From: a virus
Length of the DNA: 34,174 bases
Virus record (IMG/VR): IMGVR_UViG_3300030451_004293
Span: 1 to 34,174 of that record
Direction: 5' to 3' (one strand)
The notes beneath the pieces were generated by a model. That model was not told where the DNA came from. It saw nothing but the letters and a program-made list of their open reading frames with translations, and did not search any database. Made by a program: the position numbers and the translations under genes. This document shows, one piece after another, positions 16,501 to 24,786 of the stretch (positions are counted from its first letter, which is position 1; each line of letters begins with the position of its first letter).

Positions 16501-19056
16501 CCAACCATTTGTTCCGTCAATACCAGGCCATGACACTAGTGCATGACCGTTTTTAATACCAGGGCAAGGATCATCATAACTATATTTTGTCCCCGGTGAA
16601 TTTGGACTACCACTTAAGTTGGCTCCAATTGGTACTTGTTGATCATTTGATATAGCATTAGGAGATCCAAAGCTTGTATCGTTAGCCTCATAGTTATTAC
16701 CGGCATTTACATAAACCTGAAACTGAGGGCCAACATTAACAGAAAAATTAGTTGTTCCCGTTGGATTATCATTGTCATCAGAAGATTTATATTGAGCTTC
16801 AACGCTTGCATCAAAATGACATGCACTATCAAAACCATCAGTAACATTTGCATATATAATGCTACTATTATCTATTACTTCTTGCGTTTGCGCTTTGTGT
16901 GGTAGCCAATCATATAGCTTGTCTGCATTTCTGCTATCTAATACAGGATATATACCATCATTATAAAAATATACAACTAAATCATTAAAAGGAATGAAAT
17001 TAGTATTTACAGGATTTAATACTAACGGGTCTGTTGCCTCAGTAGTACCTGACATTGAAATACCGTCTAAAACAATTTGCGAAGTAACACTTCGAATATT
17101 AGGCTGTTCAGCATATTCATTTACGCATAGACTAGTATACCAAGTTACAGTATCAATTAATAAAAATGGATCTTTATTACTTTTACGAGCATATACTTCA
17201 ATAGCTTTTATATTTGAAGGAAAAGCATAAAGTCTATGCGCTATTCCTACATTACCCTGTGTATTTGTGCCATGAAGTCTTGGAGTTGTGTCTGAGCCAG
17301 GCAAACCGTTCTCGCCAGATTGATTCTCTGTTTGTAATCTATTCCCACCGTCATTTAACTTAGGTATAGTTATTTTTATTCTATTATGATGTGTTTGATC
17401 ATATGAACTTCCTGTAGCTGCATTTAAAGACATATGTGCAGGTATCACTACGTCTGATATAGGCGCTAATGCTGAAGCTTCTTCATCGTCGTATAAATAT
17501 CTATAAGAAAACTGCCAAACGCTCCCAAACACATCGTTTTTCTTTTTTGTAGAATCACTTAAATACTCATATGTTGCTCTATCTCTAGGGCCTCTTTTAT
17601 GAGCATTTATATATTGCTCTTTTATTTGTCTATTGTTATTATTATATGCTTCTGGCCAATATCTTGTTATAGGATCAAAATCATAACTATATCGCGCTGC
17701 AGTATTTTGATTTTCATTAGCTTCAATATATTTTATTACCCTATATGTAGTACCACCTACTGTTGCACTAGAATTTATAAACTCATGGTTTAATACAATT
17801 TTTTTTCCATCGGAGCTTACGTGTGTAACTTTAAAATATCCGTTATATTCATGATATACAAATGGAAAGTCTTGTTCAACGTAAATAATATCTCCTGGCT
17901 CATATCCAAAATTTGAATCACTTACAAGAGTTAACTTATCCTGTAAGCCATTTTCATTGCCTTCAAATAAAACGTTTTGAAATTCTTCGCTAGAATATGT
18001 AGCCGAGTGATTATCATAAAATCTTTTACCATAAATCTCTCTCCACTGCAAACCTCTCATGCTTTTAGCTATATTAAGCCTTTTAGGAGTTTCAACACCA
18101 TCTGTCCAGGCTAAATATTCACTACCTATAACATTTAAACTATGTATTTTTCTATTTTTAGGAAAGTTTAATGCTGCAGTAGTACTAGATTGCTTTTCTT
18201 TATATACAACATTAATAGTGTCTAAAGATTCTTTATACTGTAATACATAATCATATAATACTGAACCACCAGATATTTGAGTTACAAGCCAATATATTGT
18301 TCTTTCAACTTCGTCGTTTACAGCACCTACACATTTATATACAGGAGGAGAAGCTAATACTGGTGTATATCGTAAATTTCTTTTGCCTTGGTGTAATGAA
18401 ACAGCATCGGAAAATTGTAAAGGGTCTTGAGCAGGGCTAGTATGGTTGTCTAACCAAACAGGACTAGCTAAATTAAATCCTGGCTGTAAACATTGTATAA
18501 CAATATTATTATCATTTTGTGTAACTTCTATATGACTAGCTAGTGTTGCATCAGCAGCAATATCTGCTTGGATAGCTTGCGTTATTAAACGGGTTGCTAC
18601 AATTTTATGCAATTGCGCATTTGATACATTTTCAGTAAACTCAGCTATAATATTATTATACTCAGTTTCAGTTACAATATGTGTATTTGGTGTAGGCTCA
18701 TAAGTAGTGGTCCCATCACTTAAATTATAATCTAATTGAAACTGAATTTCTTTATATTGTTCATCTCCCTCGCTATCAAAATAATAACCCCATTGTGGTT
18801 GCCATTGTGAAACATTAATTGTTAATTCACCACCAGCTGGATCATCTGAGCTAAAAGAAAATAAAGGAGCACCTTCATTAGCATTTATATTTCCTTTCTG
18901 TATATGTCCTGGTACAGGTGTAATAACACCTAATGTGCCGTCATCACCATGTAAATTTTTTATATTAGTAGCATCTCTATACTGATCGTCAGGTATTAAA
19001 CGCTGATCAATATCTTTGTTCATACCACCTTTAAATGTGCGTTTATCTATAGCCAT
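13483..19056 (-). CDS. Tail nozzle/stabilisation (muzzle-like, T7 gp12-like) protein (1857 aa)
   Basis: A very large structural protein of 1857 residues, rich in Asn, Thr, Tyr, Gly and Asp, with beta-strand alternation throughout. The N-terminus (KRTFKGGMNKDIDQRLIPDD, then QYRDATNI) follows the pattern FxGGMNxDxDxRLxPxxxYxxAxN, typical of phage stabilisation/tubular tail proteins: the T7 gp12 class and the muzzle class of crAss-like phages. Around residues 1470-1560 there is a propeller-like region (SNLILFHSNKVTRV, YGRRIYFVDPLRGCMVRLS). It follows three connector-like genes, as expected for the protein forming the distal short tail. No signal peptide or transmembrane segment is present. It likely forms a hexameric tail tube. 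No separate fibre gene is visible, so receptor contact may lie here or outside the window. Confidence 0.82.
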   Translation of the reverse strand: MAIDKRTFKGGMNKDIDQRLIPDDQYRDATNIKNLHGDDGTLGVITPVPGHIQKGNINANEGAPLFSFSSDDPAGGELTINVSQWQPQWGYYFDSEGDEQYKEIQFQLDYNLSDGTTTYEPTPNTHIVTETEYNNIIAEFTENVSNAQLHKIVATRLITQAIQADIAADATLASHIEVTQNDNNIVIQCLQPGFNLASPVWLDNHTSPAQDPLQFSDAVSLHQGKRNLRYTPVLASPPVYKCVGAVNDEVERTIYWLVTQISGGSVLYDYVLQYKESLDTINVVYKEKQSSTTAALNFPKNRKIHSLNVIGSEYLAWTDGVETPKRLNIAKSMRGLQWREIYGKRFYDNHSATYSSEEFQNVLFEGNENGLQDKLTLVSDSNFGYEPGDIIYVEQDFPFVYHEYNGYFKVTHVSSDGKKIVLNHEFINSSATVGGTTYRVIKYIEANENQNTAARYSYDFDPITRYWPEAYNNNNRQIKEQYINAHKRGPRDRATYEYLSDSTKKKNDVFGSVWQFSYRYLYDDEEASALAPISDVVIPAHMSLNAATGSSYDQTHHNRIKITIPKLNDGGNRLQTENQSGENGLPGSDTTPRLHGTNTQGNVGIAHRLYAFPSNIKAIEVYARKSNKDPFLLIDTVTWYTSLCVNEYAEQPNIRSVTSQIVLDGISMSGTTEATDPLVLNPVNTNFIPFNDLVVYFYNDGIYPVLDSRNADKLYDWLPHKAQTQEVIDNSSIIYANVTDGFDSACHFDASVEAQYKSSDDNDNPTGTTNFSVNVGPQFQVYVNAGNNYEANDTSFGSPNAISNDQQVPIGANLSGSPNSPGTKYSYDDPCPGIKNGHALVSWPGIDGTNGWGSSSWENDFKKNRLILQLDLSNIPTNGSGYVDVGTTFISSGSFKFAYKYGAGQNPNKKFGIGHQWEGVTATVTNETTTKQQFGDAIADAFASLGTHLVSSGTHWGVGNWRTTEVFADGTFYAPAAGQGKPGNMLYIHFRQTSVAGHETGFLARPKMARWSFEQNSRIMDAASTTATFKTGAFHDFGIVYGNNRNQTSFVNRSSKTRTYVKFPTERGSASTDGVNSDQTDALGLPSLKWSINHTPPDWAEWYQWVYAGNTTVKDFLQFTSERVAKNINDSGDRKIYINLNSFKGEKYSYKSIDNPLIDYVFGEGDRIRFLRNSEGAVEEYIDVPVQDAKVYQYQTEESDIDPALSNPLRQFYEAKFSNTADRKKYMAGYWISFNSPDVAGWRWEDISTSNDGNYHKLLFEIYNPKKQTEEGPIFFYGFSNKIPIETDLDTGDKYHASDGTGLDQNHDTNTELRTPATGYFTKGDVYLVGRRTVDSRVSRIVVNYASNNFESYFANDFIQSDSYNKGRKHTYNQYAKEEHRNTTVYYSGPYLPSSNVNGLSEFNLIDLPFKEYSIGYGDIERAIESDSNLILFHSNKVTRVMVQKALLMGATGDSNVALSDQILSVATPYAGNYGPAKAAESVVKYGRRIYFVDPLRGCMVRLSTDGLTLISQNGMKSYFLNYFRDRVAFLGDRGFDSSYTHVGGVDPQTNEYIYYGEAISTKRPVFDSALNRTVGFYEDLNKYVSFYTYKPEFMMNLGTNFYSFQNGYLYLHNQDETKANFNKFYGATTSDASKIELVFNGEPSMIKTYNNLSLEGTYPWTPGNFKTENFLAAFQTDAGKLHAPGGEHYWQRKEGVYYMPVALGSKQEFKDYVEKVSLEYEGISTVTYTSDTILTCSGMTESEVAQLITTGANYALFDGSTPSVPKVVTVESISGNELTVTIEADGTFVVDSTYFLVKILSPCVGIEGERPKGVFATCDFSIVPSDYTYLDTDQDLIELYAVNVDMSYSPLSYKNN

Positions 19057-19060
19057 CTAA

Positions 19061-19807
19061 TTATGTTTTAGGTGATTGTCGTATATGCTTTCTGGATTGT
19101 ACAAGTACTTGATCTTTATTTAATCCTTGTACTCTTGCTCTTGCTAATCTTTTTTGATTATAATAATCTTTTTTAGCCATATCTTTATCTACAGCAGTAT
19201 AATCTCTTTTATACTTAATATGATGCCACCATATATACGACCGTAAAGCTTCAGTTAAAAAACTATGTATAATAACATTATCATTTGCATCTACATTATT
19301 AAGACCATCGGTAACATATTCTAATATTACTTCTGTAAAATCAAATCCTGTAGCAAACTCTAATGTACTTGACGGTCTGTTTTCTCTAAAATAACCAAAA
19401 GCATTTTGTCCGCCACCTCTTCCATATTGTTTGCCAATACCTCTTCTATCTTTATACACTGGTGGATCATTTTCAATATTTTCTTCAGCTACAGCGCCTG
19501 TAGGAGTTTGAGAGCCTATATATATGTTATTATCTAAAGCTAAATAATTTATTCTCCCATCATCTGCATATACTCCTACTTTAGTATATTTTACATAATC
19601 TGAAGGTAAGCTTACAGTATTTGTTGTTTCATTTACTGTAAGTAATACAGTTTTGGTATAGCCTTGTGTATCAAAAGTTAACTCTTTTAAACCGTTACGA
19701 GCTATTTCCCATAATCTAAGATAGCTATGCTCACCTATTACCTCCATTTGTACCATCAAAGATTTTATTACTTGAGCTAACGATATGTTTTTAAAACCTT
19801 GTGCCAT
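19061..19807 (-). CDS. Head-tail connector/ring protein (248 aa)
   Basis: A 248-residue protein starting with a helical segment (LAQVIKSLMVQMEVIGEHSY, then LRLWEIARNGLKEL), then beta-rich sequence with SLPSDYVKYTKVGVYADDGR, and a helical C-terminal half with LTEALRSYIWWHHIKYKRDY. The pattern of an N-terminal helix bundle followed by xLPxDYxxxxKVxV is typical of adaptor/tubular-A-like connector proteins that form dodecameric rings below the portal. It is the third of three consecutive connector-size genes, 2 bases after the previous stop, and directly precedes the nozzle gene. Function is inferred from this pattern and position. Confidence 0.7.
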   Translation of the reverse strand: MAQGFKNISLAQVIKSLMVQMEVIGEHSYLRLWEIARNGLKELTFDTQGYTKTVLLTVNETTNTVSLPSDYVKYTKVGVYADDGRINYLALDNNIYIGSQTPTGAVAEENIENDPPVYKDRRGIGKQYGRGGGQNAFGYFRENRPSSTLEFATGFDFTEVILEYVTDGLNNVDANDNVIIHSFLTEALRSYIWWHHIKYKRDYTAVDKDMAKKDYYNQKRLARARVQGLNKDQVLVQSRKHIRQSPKT

Positions 19808-19809
19808 TT

Positions 19810-20451
19810 TTATTGATCTATATTATCATTTATAAAATCTTGTTTTACAGTATTCATTAAGTTATATAAATCAAGCACTGATTTTATAACAGCAGATTCA
19901 TCTCCTGGACTTAATGGATACATATCATCATCACCAATAGATGTAGACATTGCAACAAGACCTAATAAAACTTTTGAAGGTGGATTATTTTCGCCAAAAA
20001 ATATTTTAGAATTTATCCACACATAATAATTACTTTTTGACGCAGAAAAACTTGGCAAATCTATATATAAAGACTCTGTACCCGCTGATATTCTACGAAT
20101 ACTTGTATCCAAGTCATTAGCATCTTTTACATACAATATACCTGCACCGTCTGGTAAATCTATTGGCACTTGTGGTATAGTTATAAATCTTTGTCCTCTG
20201 TTAGAATCAAATCCTGTACTTATTATAGATTCAGAAACATAATTACCCAGCACGTCATGTGGCGCTGGAGCTGCAACAGATCTTTTATTTGCTGGCTTAT
20301 ATGACTCTAATATTCTTTTTTGTATTATGCTGTCTCTTTCACTGTCTACATGCAACATAATTTCTCTAATATCAATATCGGAATCTACACTTACGTCACC
20401 TCCTTGTAGTATTCTTAATATTCTTTCGGCTATTTGTCTACGTGTTGCCAT
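19810..20451 (-). CDS. Head-tail connector/ring protein (213 aa)
   Basis: A 213-residue protein beginning TRRQIAERILRILQGGDVSV and continuing DSDIDIREIMLHVDSERDSI. This N-terminal helical module (xxAxRILRxLxGGxxSxDSxIxxREIxxxV) looks like that of ring/connector proteins in short-tailed Bacteroidota phages. A beta-rich middle follows, then a C-terminal helix (SAVIKSVLDLYNLMNTVKQD). It lies 1 base after the stop of the 230-residue connector gene. It probably builds one ring of the connector between portal and tail nozzle. The assignment is from position and pattern, without a database search. Confidence 0.68.
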   Translation of the reverse strand: MATRRQIAERILRILQGGDVSVDSDIDIREIMLHVDSERDSIIQKRILESYKPANKRSVAAPAPHDVLGNYVSESIISTGFDSNRGQRFITIPQVPIDLPDGAGILYVKDANDLDTSIRRISAGTESLYIDLPSFSASKSNYYVWINSKIFFGENNPPSKVLLGLVAMSTSIGDDDMYPLSPGDESAVIKSVLDLYNLMNTVKQDFINDNIDQ

Positions 20452-20452
20452 A

Positions 20453-21145
20453 TTATTCGTTCATTAATTCAGTTGTAGCATAATTAAGTATATCACCTTC
20501 TTTAAGATGTATACCTAAATATTGTAATACTTTATGCATAATTTTTGTATGTTCTGACTTTGGAGCATCCAAAGCAGTACTTGCGGATAAATCAAATAAT
20601 CCCGTGTTTGCTTGCACTACATAATGACCATTTACAGGTATCGTAGGCTTCGCTAAATAAACAACCTTATAAGATATATTGTTTGGTCCTCCAGATGACG
20701 TATAAAAGTTTATTTTAGTGTTTGGAGTAGTGTCACTATTTGAAGTAGGTGCTATAGTATATATAGGACTACTACTTGAAGGCGCTACTATTGAACTACC
20801 TAATATTTTACCTAACTCTGTATGCCTTACAAACTTTACTTCTGTTGTGCCAGAAAAAATTGCAACAATATGCATATAATTATCCGGCAAAATATATCCT
20901 GCCCCAGAGCCAGTTATATGTCTTAAATAAGGTATTAATGCGTCTGTTCTTTGAAAATCGCTCTCAATACCTCTTTGTATTCTATTAGCTTGTATACTTT
21001 TAAAATAGTTTTCTTCAAATATATCTAATTCAGCTTGTTGCAAAAACGTATTAAACTGCGAGGGCTTAACATAGCCTTTTTGCTCTTTATTAGTTATTGC
21101 ATTTATAGTCTTAAATATATGATTTACGTCTGCCTTTGTTGACAT
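20453..21145 (-). CDS. Head-tail connector/ring protein (230 aa)
   Basis: A 230-residue protein with an N-terminal helical region (DVNHIFKTINAITNKEQKGY, FNTFLQQAELDIFEENYF), a beta-rich core including SGAGYILPDNYMHIVAIFSG, and a C-terminal helix with KIMHKVLQYLGIHLKEGDIL. The arrangement, helical start followed by YxLPxxYxxI, again suggests a connector or adaptor that packs around the portal or tail. It is the first gene after the capsid-region terminators and has the best promoter candidate in the window 25 bases upstream. It is probably the first gene of the connector/tail transcript. The exact ring position cannot be told. Confidence 0.65.
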   Translation of the reverse strand: MSTKADVNHIFKTINAITNKEQKGYVKPSQFNTFLQQAELDIFEENYFKSIQANRIQRGIESDFQRTDALIPYLRHITGSGAGYILPDNYMHIVAIFSGTTEVKFVRHTELGKILGSSIVAPSSSSPIYTIAPTSNSDTTPNTKINFYTSSGGPNNISYKVVYLAKPTIPVNGHYVVQANTGLFDLSASTALDAPKSEHTKIMHKVLQYLGIHLKEGDILNYATTELMNE

Positions 21146-21170
21146 AATATGTTCTTATTTTGATGTTACA

Positions 21171-21198
21171 CAAATATACAAAAAAAGTGGGACTGCAA
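21171..21198 (-). promoter_or_regulatory. Candidate Bacteroidota promoter for connector/tail genes
   Basis: On the minus strand TTG (21198-21196), 17 bases, then TATATTTG (21178-21171), an exact match to TTG-N17-23-TAnnTTTG. The predicted start leaves a leader of about 17 bases to the ATG at 21145. The -33 TTG sits inside the loop of the terminator at 21184-21213, so one transcription unit ends where the next begins. Confidence 0.6.
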
Positions 21199-21213
21199 TA
21201 ACAACCCCACTTT
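21184..21213 (-). terminator. Rho-independent terminator after the 300-aa gene
   Basis: On the minus strand AAAGTGGG, a 14-base loop, then CCCACTTT form a perfect 8-bp stem, followed by an uninterrupted run of T (21183-21181 and on into the stem's T side). It begins 26 bases after the stop codon at 21239, the standard place for a terminator. The plus strand also carries an A-run before and no U-tract after, so it works in the minus direction only. Confidence 0.85.
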
Positions 21214-21238
21214 CAATCTGTATTATAAGTATATTATA

Positions 21239-22141
21239 CTATTTACCTACTACATTAGCTAGTTTAGTTTCAAGCTGTGCGTAATACTCTTCAAACTTAC
21301 CTTCGTCTTTTAAATACTTAACAAAAGCTTCAAGTGGCGGTTGACCAAGTGGCACAGCCATAATTCTGACTCCTGTACCCCATTTAATTTCATTTTCATT
21401 AAATGAAATAACTCCATAATCTTTAGCCATTAAACAAGATCCCTTAAACATAGCCTCTTTATTATCAAAAAGTTTTACAAAACCTGTAGGATTTTTTGCG
21501 GCCATTGATTTTAAATCATATCTTATTTCGTCTATAGATCTATTGGTGTTTAAATTTAAATACTTTGCTATAGGAATAATCTTATCTATTGGTGAACGTA
21601 ATGCTAATGAAGTAGCTTCTAAAATATTTACTTCTTCCGCAATAGTTTTCTTTTTAGCTTTTGCAGCATTAATTTCAAAAAATACTTCTTTTGCATTAGA
21701 CATTCTATCAGGATTGCTTTTGTTAAAATTACACATTCTCATGTATTTTATTAAAGCAGGATCTGTATGTTGTACTATAAATAAGCCTTGATTAAACTTA
21801 ACCATTGTTGGCTTTGCATTATCACTTTGCTCGTCAACATATATGCTAGCTTCACCTCTTGCGTATCTAATTTTTCTTCTTTGCTCTGTTTCTTTACAAT
21901 ATATTAAATCTTCAGTTCTAAAAAATACTTCAGATTGATAACTTTTTATACCTGTTCTTTTATCAATTGTATGTTTTACAAGCTCAAATACAACAGGCTT
22001 TTTTCTTTGAGTTTCTTTATCATAAGAATCTCGCCAAAGCTTAGAATATATATTTTCAGATTTTATTTGTGTTGGTGCAGCTACTGAAGTTGGTGTAGCT
22101 GTTGCTTTTGCGGTAGGTGCCGCGGACATTTTCTTTGCCAT
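21239..22141 (-). CDS. Capsid-region protein, own transcription unit (300 aa)
   Basis: A 300-residue protein directly downstream of the major capsid gene. An Ala/Thr/Pro-rich flexible N-terminus (1-25) precedes a beta-containing region (about 45-150) with FNQGLFIVQHTDPALIKYMR, then helices including LRSPIDKIIPIAKYLNLNTN and IDEIRYDLKSMAAKNPTGFV. The pattern VxxxxPxLIxYxxxxxxN followed by an IRxxLxxxAxxNPxxF helix occurs in proteins next to capsid genes of marine phages as I recall them, but I cannot name a function. It is bounded by two hairpin terminators, implying independent control of its dosage; an auxiliary capsid or vertex protein is the best guess. Confidence 0.7.
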   Translation of the reverse strand: MAKKMSAAPTAKATATPTSVAAPTQIKSENIYSKLWRDSYDKETQRKKPVVFELVKHTIDKRTGIKSYQSEVFFRTEDLIYCKETEQRRKIRYARGEASIYVDEQSDNAKPTMVKFNQGLFIVQHTDPALIKYMRMCNFNKSNPDRMSNAKEVFFEINAAKAKKKTIAEEVNILEATSLALRSPIDKIIPIAKYLNLNTNRSIDEIRYDLKSMAAKNPTGFVKLFDNKEAMFKGSCLMAKDYGVISFNENEIKWGTGVRIMAVPLGQPPLEAFVKYLKDEGKFEEYYAQLETKLANVVGK

Positions 22142-22150
22142 TTTAATAAT

Positions 22151-22170
22151 TTTAATTTAATTTAATTTAA
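22151..22170. repeat. Four perfect TTTAA tandem copies
   Basis: Four uninterrupted TTTAA units (TTAAA on the coding strand) lie between the capsid-gene terminator and the ATG of the 300-residue gene, about 10 bases before the start. It may act as an unstructured A/T-rich translation leader, or be simple slippage. No other copies are apparent. Confidence 0.8.
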
Positions 22171-22177
22171 TAATAAA

Positions 22178-22201
22178 AGAGAAACCCCGAAGGGCTTCTC
22201 T
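22178..22201 (-). terminator. Rho-independent terminator after the major capsid gene (TTCG tetraloop)
   Basis: The minus strand forms a 10-bp stem, AGAGAAGCCC pairing with GGGTTTCTCT (one G-T wobble), closed by a stable TTCG tetraloop and followed by TTTATTA. It lies 13 bases after the stop of the capsid gene. This is a strong hairpin and the clearest terminator in the window; the T-tract is interrupted, so partial read-through is possible. Confidence 0.88.
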
Positions 22202-22214
22202 AATATAACTACTA

Positions 22215-23675
22215 TTATGATCCTAAAATATCAGAAATCATGAATCGGTTAGCACCGTAAACTTGAAGTCCTCGTTCAGTTCTGTAATGGCACTTTAAAA
22301 CGTCCTCAGTTGAATTAGGAGTTTGTAATACCGCAGAACCTGTTAACCAGTGCTCCATTTGACGAGAGTAACCATTTGCTTCTCTGTATCGAATTTGTAA
22401 AGAAGGTAAATTAACACCATTTGGAGCTTTGCTCATACCAGCAGGCATAAATAAAGCTCTGTCACGGTATCCTAATGTACCAGCCATACCTCTTTGGTTA
22501 AACAACTCATAAGTTTTCTTATGGAAAGTATAACCACCTTTATGGAATGAAGTAAAGCCTAAGTTTAAAGCCATGTCTTTACTATTATTAAAAGCTCCAT
22601 AATTAGTACCACCATCGTAATAACTATTTTTAGAAGCTAACCACTTGTCTATAGCTAAGCTGTAGTTTAAACCACAAAAAGCTGTGTATTCTTTAGCTCC
22701 ACGTTGCTTATCAATAGCATCAATCCAAGATTCTACTTGATCATCGTCAACTATCCCACCTTGAGCATGAGCTAAATCTTCAATACCTTCTTCTAATACT
22801 TTAGACAATAGTCCTTGGTAACCAGTAATATTACCTCCAGTTCCAGTAGGACCAGCAAGTCCTGAAGAACTACTAACTTTGTCCATAAATAACATTTGCG
22901 CTTCCATGTAGTTTTCAAAACGCATACGAGTATCGCCTTCACCTTTTAAATACCATACATATCCTGATTTACCAGTAGATGGGCTATTTACTTTTACATA
23001 TACAACTTGTGTAGCGTCAGACCCTGAAACGGCAAAAGACTCTTTAAATATAGCCGTACGACCATATTTTTTGTCAACCTTTGGCTCTAGACCATCTGGC
23101 TGTTGTCCACCTTTACCAAATTCAAGACCAATAATAATGAATTTAGCATTATTATAATCAGCCGCTGTATCAGAAGCATAGTCTCCAGCGTAAGGTGTTA
23201 CATCTACTTTATCACCGGCAACAGCTTTTACTAATAATAACTCTCCGCCAAAAGTAGCTTCTTGCATTTTAAGAACTGCATTTGGTCGAATTGTAGCTGC
23301 TAAATCTGCAGAAGATATTTTTAAACGACGATCATTAGCATTATTAGCAATAGCAGTACCTGATTCGTCAGCATCTGTAACTGCAGAAGAACCTGCTAAA
23401 GTATATTCATCATGTAACATACGCTCTTCAAAGTGCATAAATTCATCAGAACCAGTAGGTTTTACGTTACCCATTGCTGTTAACATACCTGTTATTCCTT
23501 GTTCGCCATAACGCTTAACTAGCGTTTCATCCATATCTTGCTTTTGTAAGCCAAGATTGGTAATTGTAGTGACGTCTACATAATTACCTGTAGTAGTGAC
23601 CGCGCGACCCGATATTTCAAAGTCAGAAGCAACTATATCACTACCTAATTTTCCGGTTTGTGCAACTTGTGCCAT
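22215..23675 (-). CDS. Major capsid protein (486 aa)
   Basis: A 486-residue protein in the canonical place after the scaffold-like gene and before the connector genes. The size fits HK97-fold capsid proteins of crAss-like and related short-tailed phages. Supporting features: a polar N-terminal arm (MAQVAQTGKLGSDIVASDFE), a long mixed alpha/beta body with Gly-rich loops (PTGTGGNITGYQGLLSKVLE), and no signal peptide. Its codon and residue composition is more balanced than that of its neighbours, with fewer Lys and more Gly/Ala, as expected for a highly expressed gene. A strong terminator follows directly, isolating a high-abundance transcript. The A-rich leader before the ATG has no Shine-Dalgarno site, as in Bacteroidota. 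Confidence 0.85.
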   Translation of the reverse strand: MAQVAQTGKLGSDIVASDFEISGRAVTTTGNYVDVTTITNLGLQKQDMDETLVKRYGEQGITGMLTAMGNVKPTGSDEFMHFEERMLHDEYTLAGSSAVTDADESGTAIANNANDRRLKISSADLAATIRPNAVLKMQEATFGGELLLVKAVAGDKVDVTPYAGDYASDTAADYNNAKFIIIGLEFGKGGQQPDGLEPKVDKKYGRTAIFKESFAVSGSDATQVVYVKVNSPSTGKSGYVWYLKGEGDTRMRFENYMEAQMLFMDKVSSSSGLAGPTGTGGNITGYQGLLSKVLEEGIEDLAHAQGGIVDDDQVESWIDAIDKQRGAKEYTAFCGLNYSLAIDKWLASKNSYYDGGTNYGAFNNSKDMALNLGFTSFHKGGYTFHKKTYELFNQRGMAGTLGYRDRALFMPAGMSKAPNGVNLPSLQIRYREANGYSRQMEHWLTGSAVLQTPNSTEDVLKCHYRTERGLQVYGANRFMISDILGS

Positions 23676-23694
23676 TGTTTTATTTTTTTAAAAA

Positions 23695-24762
23695 TTATAA
23701 ATCGTTATTTGCTCTCATAGCATTAAATATTTGTTGCGCAACTGATTGCGTCCCATCATTATTGCTTAGAGTTTCTTTACCCTCATAAGAAGGATTTTTT
23801 AATTCTTGAACAACTTCTTCAGTACCCTGTGATTTATAATGATTAGCAACTGACTTTACAATATCATCGATATTATTTAATATAAACATATCAGTATTTA
23901 ATCTATCATAATTCCAATTACCATCTTGATCAACGTATTGATTAAAGAAGTTATCTAAATTATTTACATACTCCTGAGGATCTGGTCTATTCTCATCTGT
24001 AATTTTAAAAGTAAACTCTGTACCCTTATCATCAATATCAAATGTTAAACCTTCAATCTCATTCATATCTTCTATAACATCATTGTAAAATTCATCTTTT
24101 TGCGCTTGCATTTCTTCGTCCATTTGTTGCTGATTAGCTAAGTCAGACACGGGCGATTTATAATGCTCTTTAAATGCATTAATTTCATTGCGAGCACGCA
24201 TAGCTTCCTTTTTCATTGCTATAGAACCGAACCTTTTTTCATTTGAGTCTTCTTCAGCATTAAGCTTATAAGTTTCCTGCATATAAAATTTAAGGTCATC
24301 GGCAGAAAGTCCAGGGTTTTCTCTCTGTAATAAAAACATTACAGCTTGCTCATCAGACATTTCGTCTGGCTTTAAACTTTGAGTTAGCATATAATCCTCT
24401 ACACTCCGACCAGTAGATTTTACATAATCATTTATTTGCTTTAGCGTTTCGCTAGCAAAAGGATTAGCTTGTTCTTCGGTTTCTTTTTGTGTATAGTTTT
24501 CAGCTAAAAAATTATCAAAGTCTTCCATGCTTGAAAACTCTGTTCCGTATTGTTCTGAAAGCATATGAGCTAATAACTCACTATCACTTATTTCATCCTC
24601 TGCAATTTCTGCATTTTCAGTAACTTGTTCAGCAGGCTCTTCAGCAACGCTTTCAGTATTTTCAGTATTTTCAGTATTTGAAAGAACTTCATCTTGACCT
24701 TCAGAAACGACCCAATCATTGATAGGCCCGTCTTGAATTTCTTGATTTTCTTGATTTTCCAT
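23695..24762 (-). CDS. Scaffold-like acidic protein (355 aa)
   Basis: A 355-residue, very acidic protein directly before the capsid gene, where scaffolding proteins are encoded. The first ~60 residues are Glu/Asn/Thr/Gln-rich and disordered, including an ENTENTES run produced by a DNA triplication. The rest is largely helical with Gln/Glu-rich coiled-coil-like stretches (about 165-230) and ends in a short helix (VAQQIFNAMRANNDL). Acidity, helix content, lack of a fixed core, and location support a capsid scaffold, probably absent from mature particles. A fused protease domain is not visible. A TATATTTG element lies 25 bases upstream. Confidence 0.75.
   Translation of the reverse strand: MENQENQEIQDGPINDWVVSEGQDEVLSNTENTENTESVAEEPAEQVTENAEIAEDEISDSELLAHMLSEQYGTEFSSMEDFDNFLAENYTQKETEEQANPFASETLKQINDYVKSTGRSVEDYMLTQSLKPDEMSDEQAVMFLLQRENPGLSADDLKFYMQETYKLNAEEDSNEKRFGSIAMKKEAMRARNEINAFKEHYKSPVSDLANQQQMDEEMQAQKDEFYNDVIEDMNEIEGLTFDIDDKGTEFTFKITDENRPDPQEYVNNLDNFFNQYVDQDGNWNYDRLNTDMFILNNIDDIVKSVANHYKSQGTEEVVQELKNPSYEGKETLSNNDGTQSVAQQIFNAMRANNDL
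24651..24677. repeat. Three perfect tandem copies of a 9-base unit in the scaffold gene
   Basis: TTTCAGTAT is repeated three times in frame (ATACTGAAA on the coding strand) and encodes the repeated Thr/Glu/Asn triplets of the disordered acidic N-terminus of the scaffold-like protein. Copy number could vary between relatives without breaking the frame. Confidence 0.85.
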
Positions 24763-24786
24763 TTAATTTGATTTAAGTTATTAACG

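Noticed and set aside
22151-22170. TTTAA tandem repeat as CRISPR or attachment site
   Set aside because: Units of 5 bases without spacers, no partner copy elsewhere and no integrase in the window.
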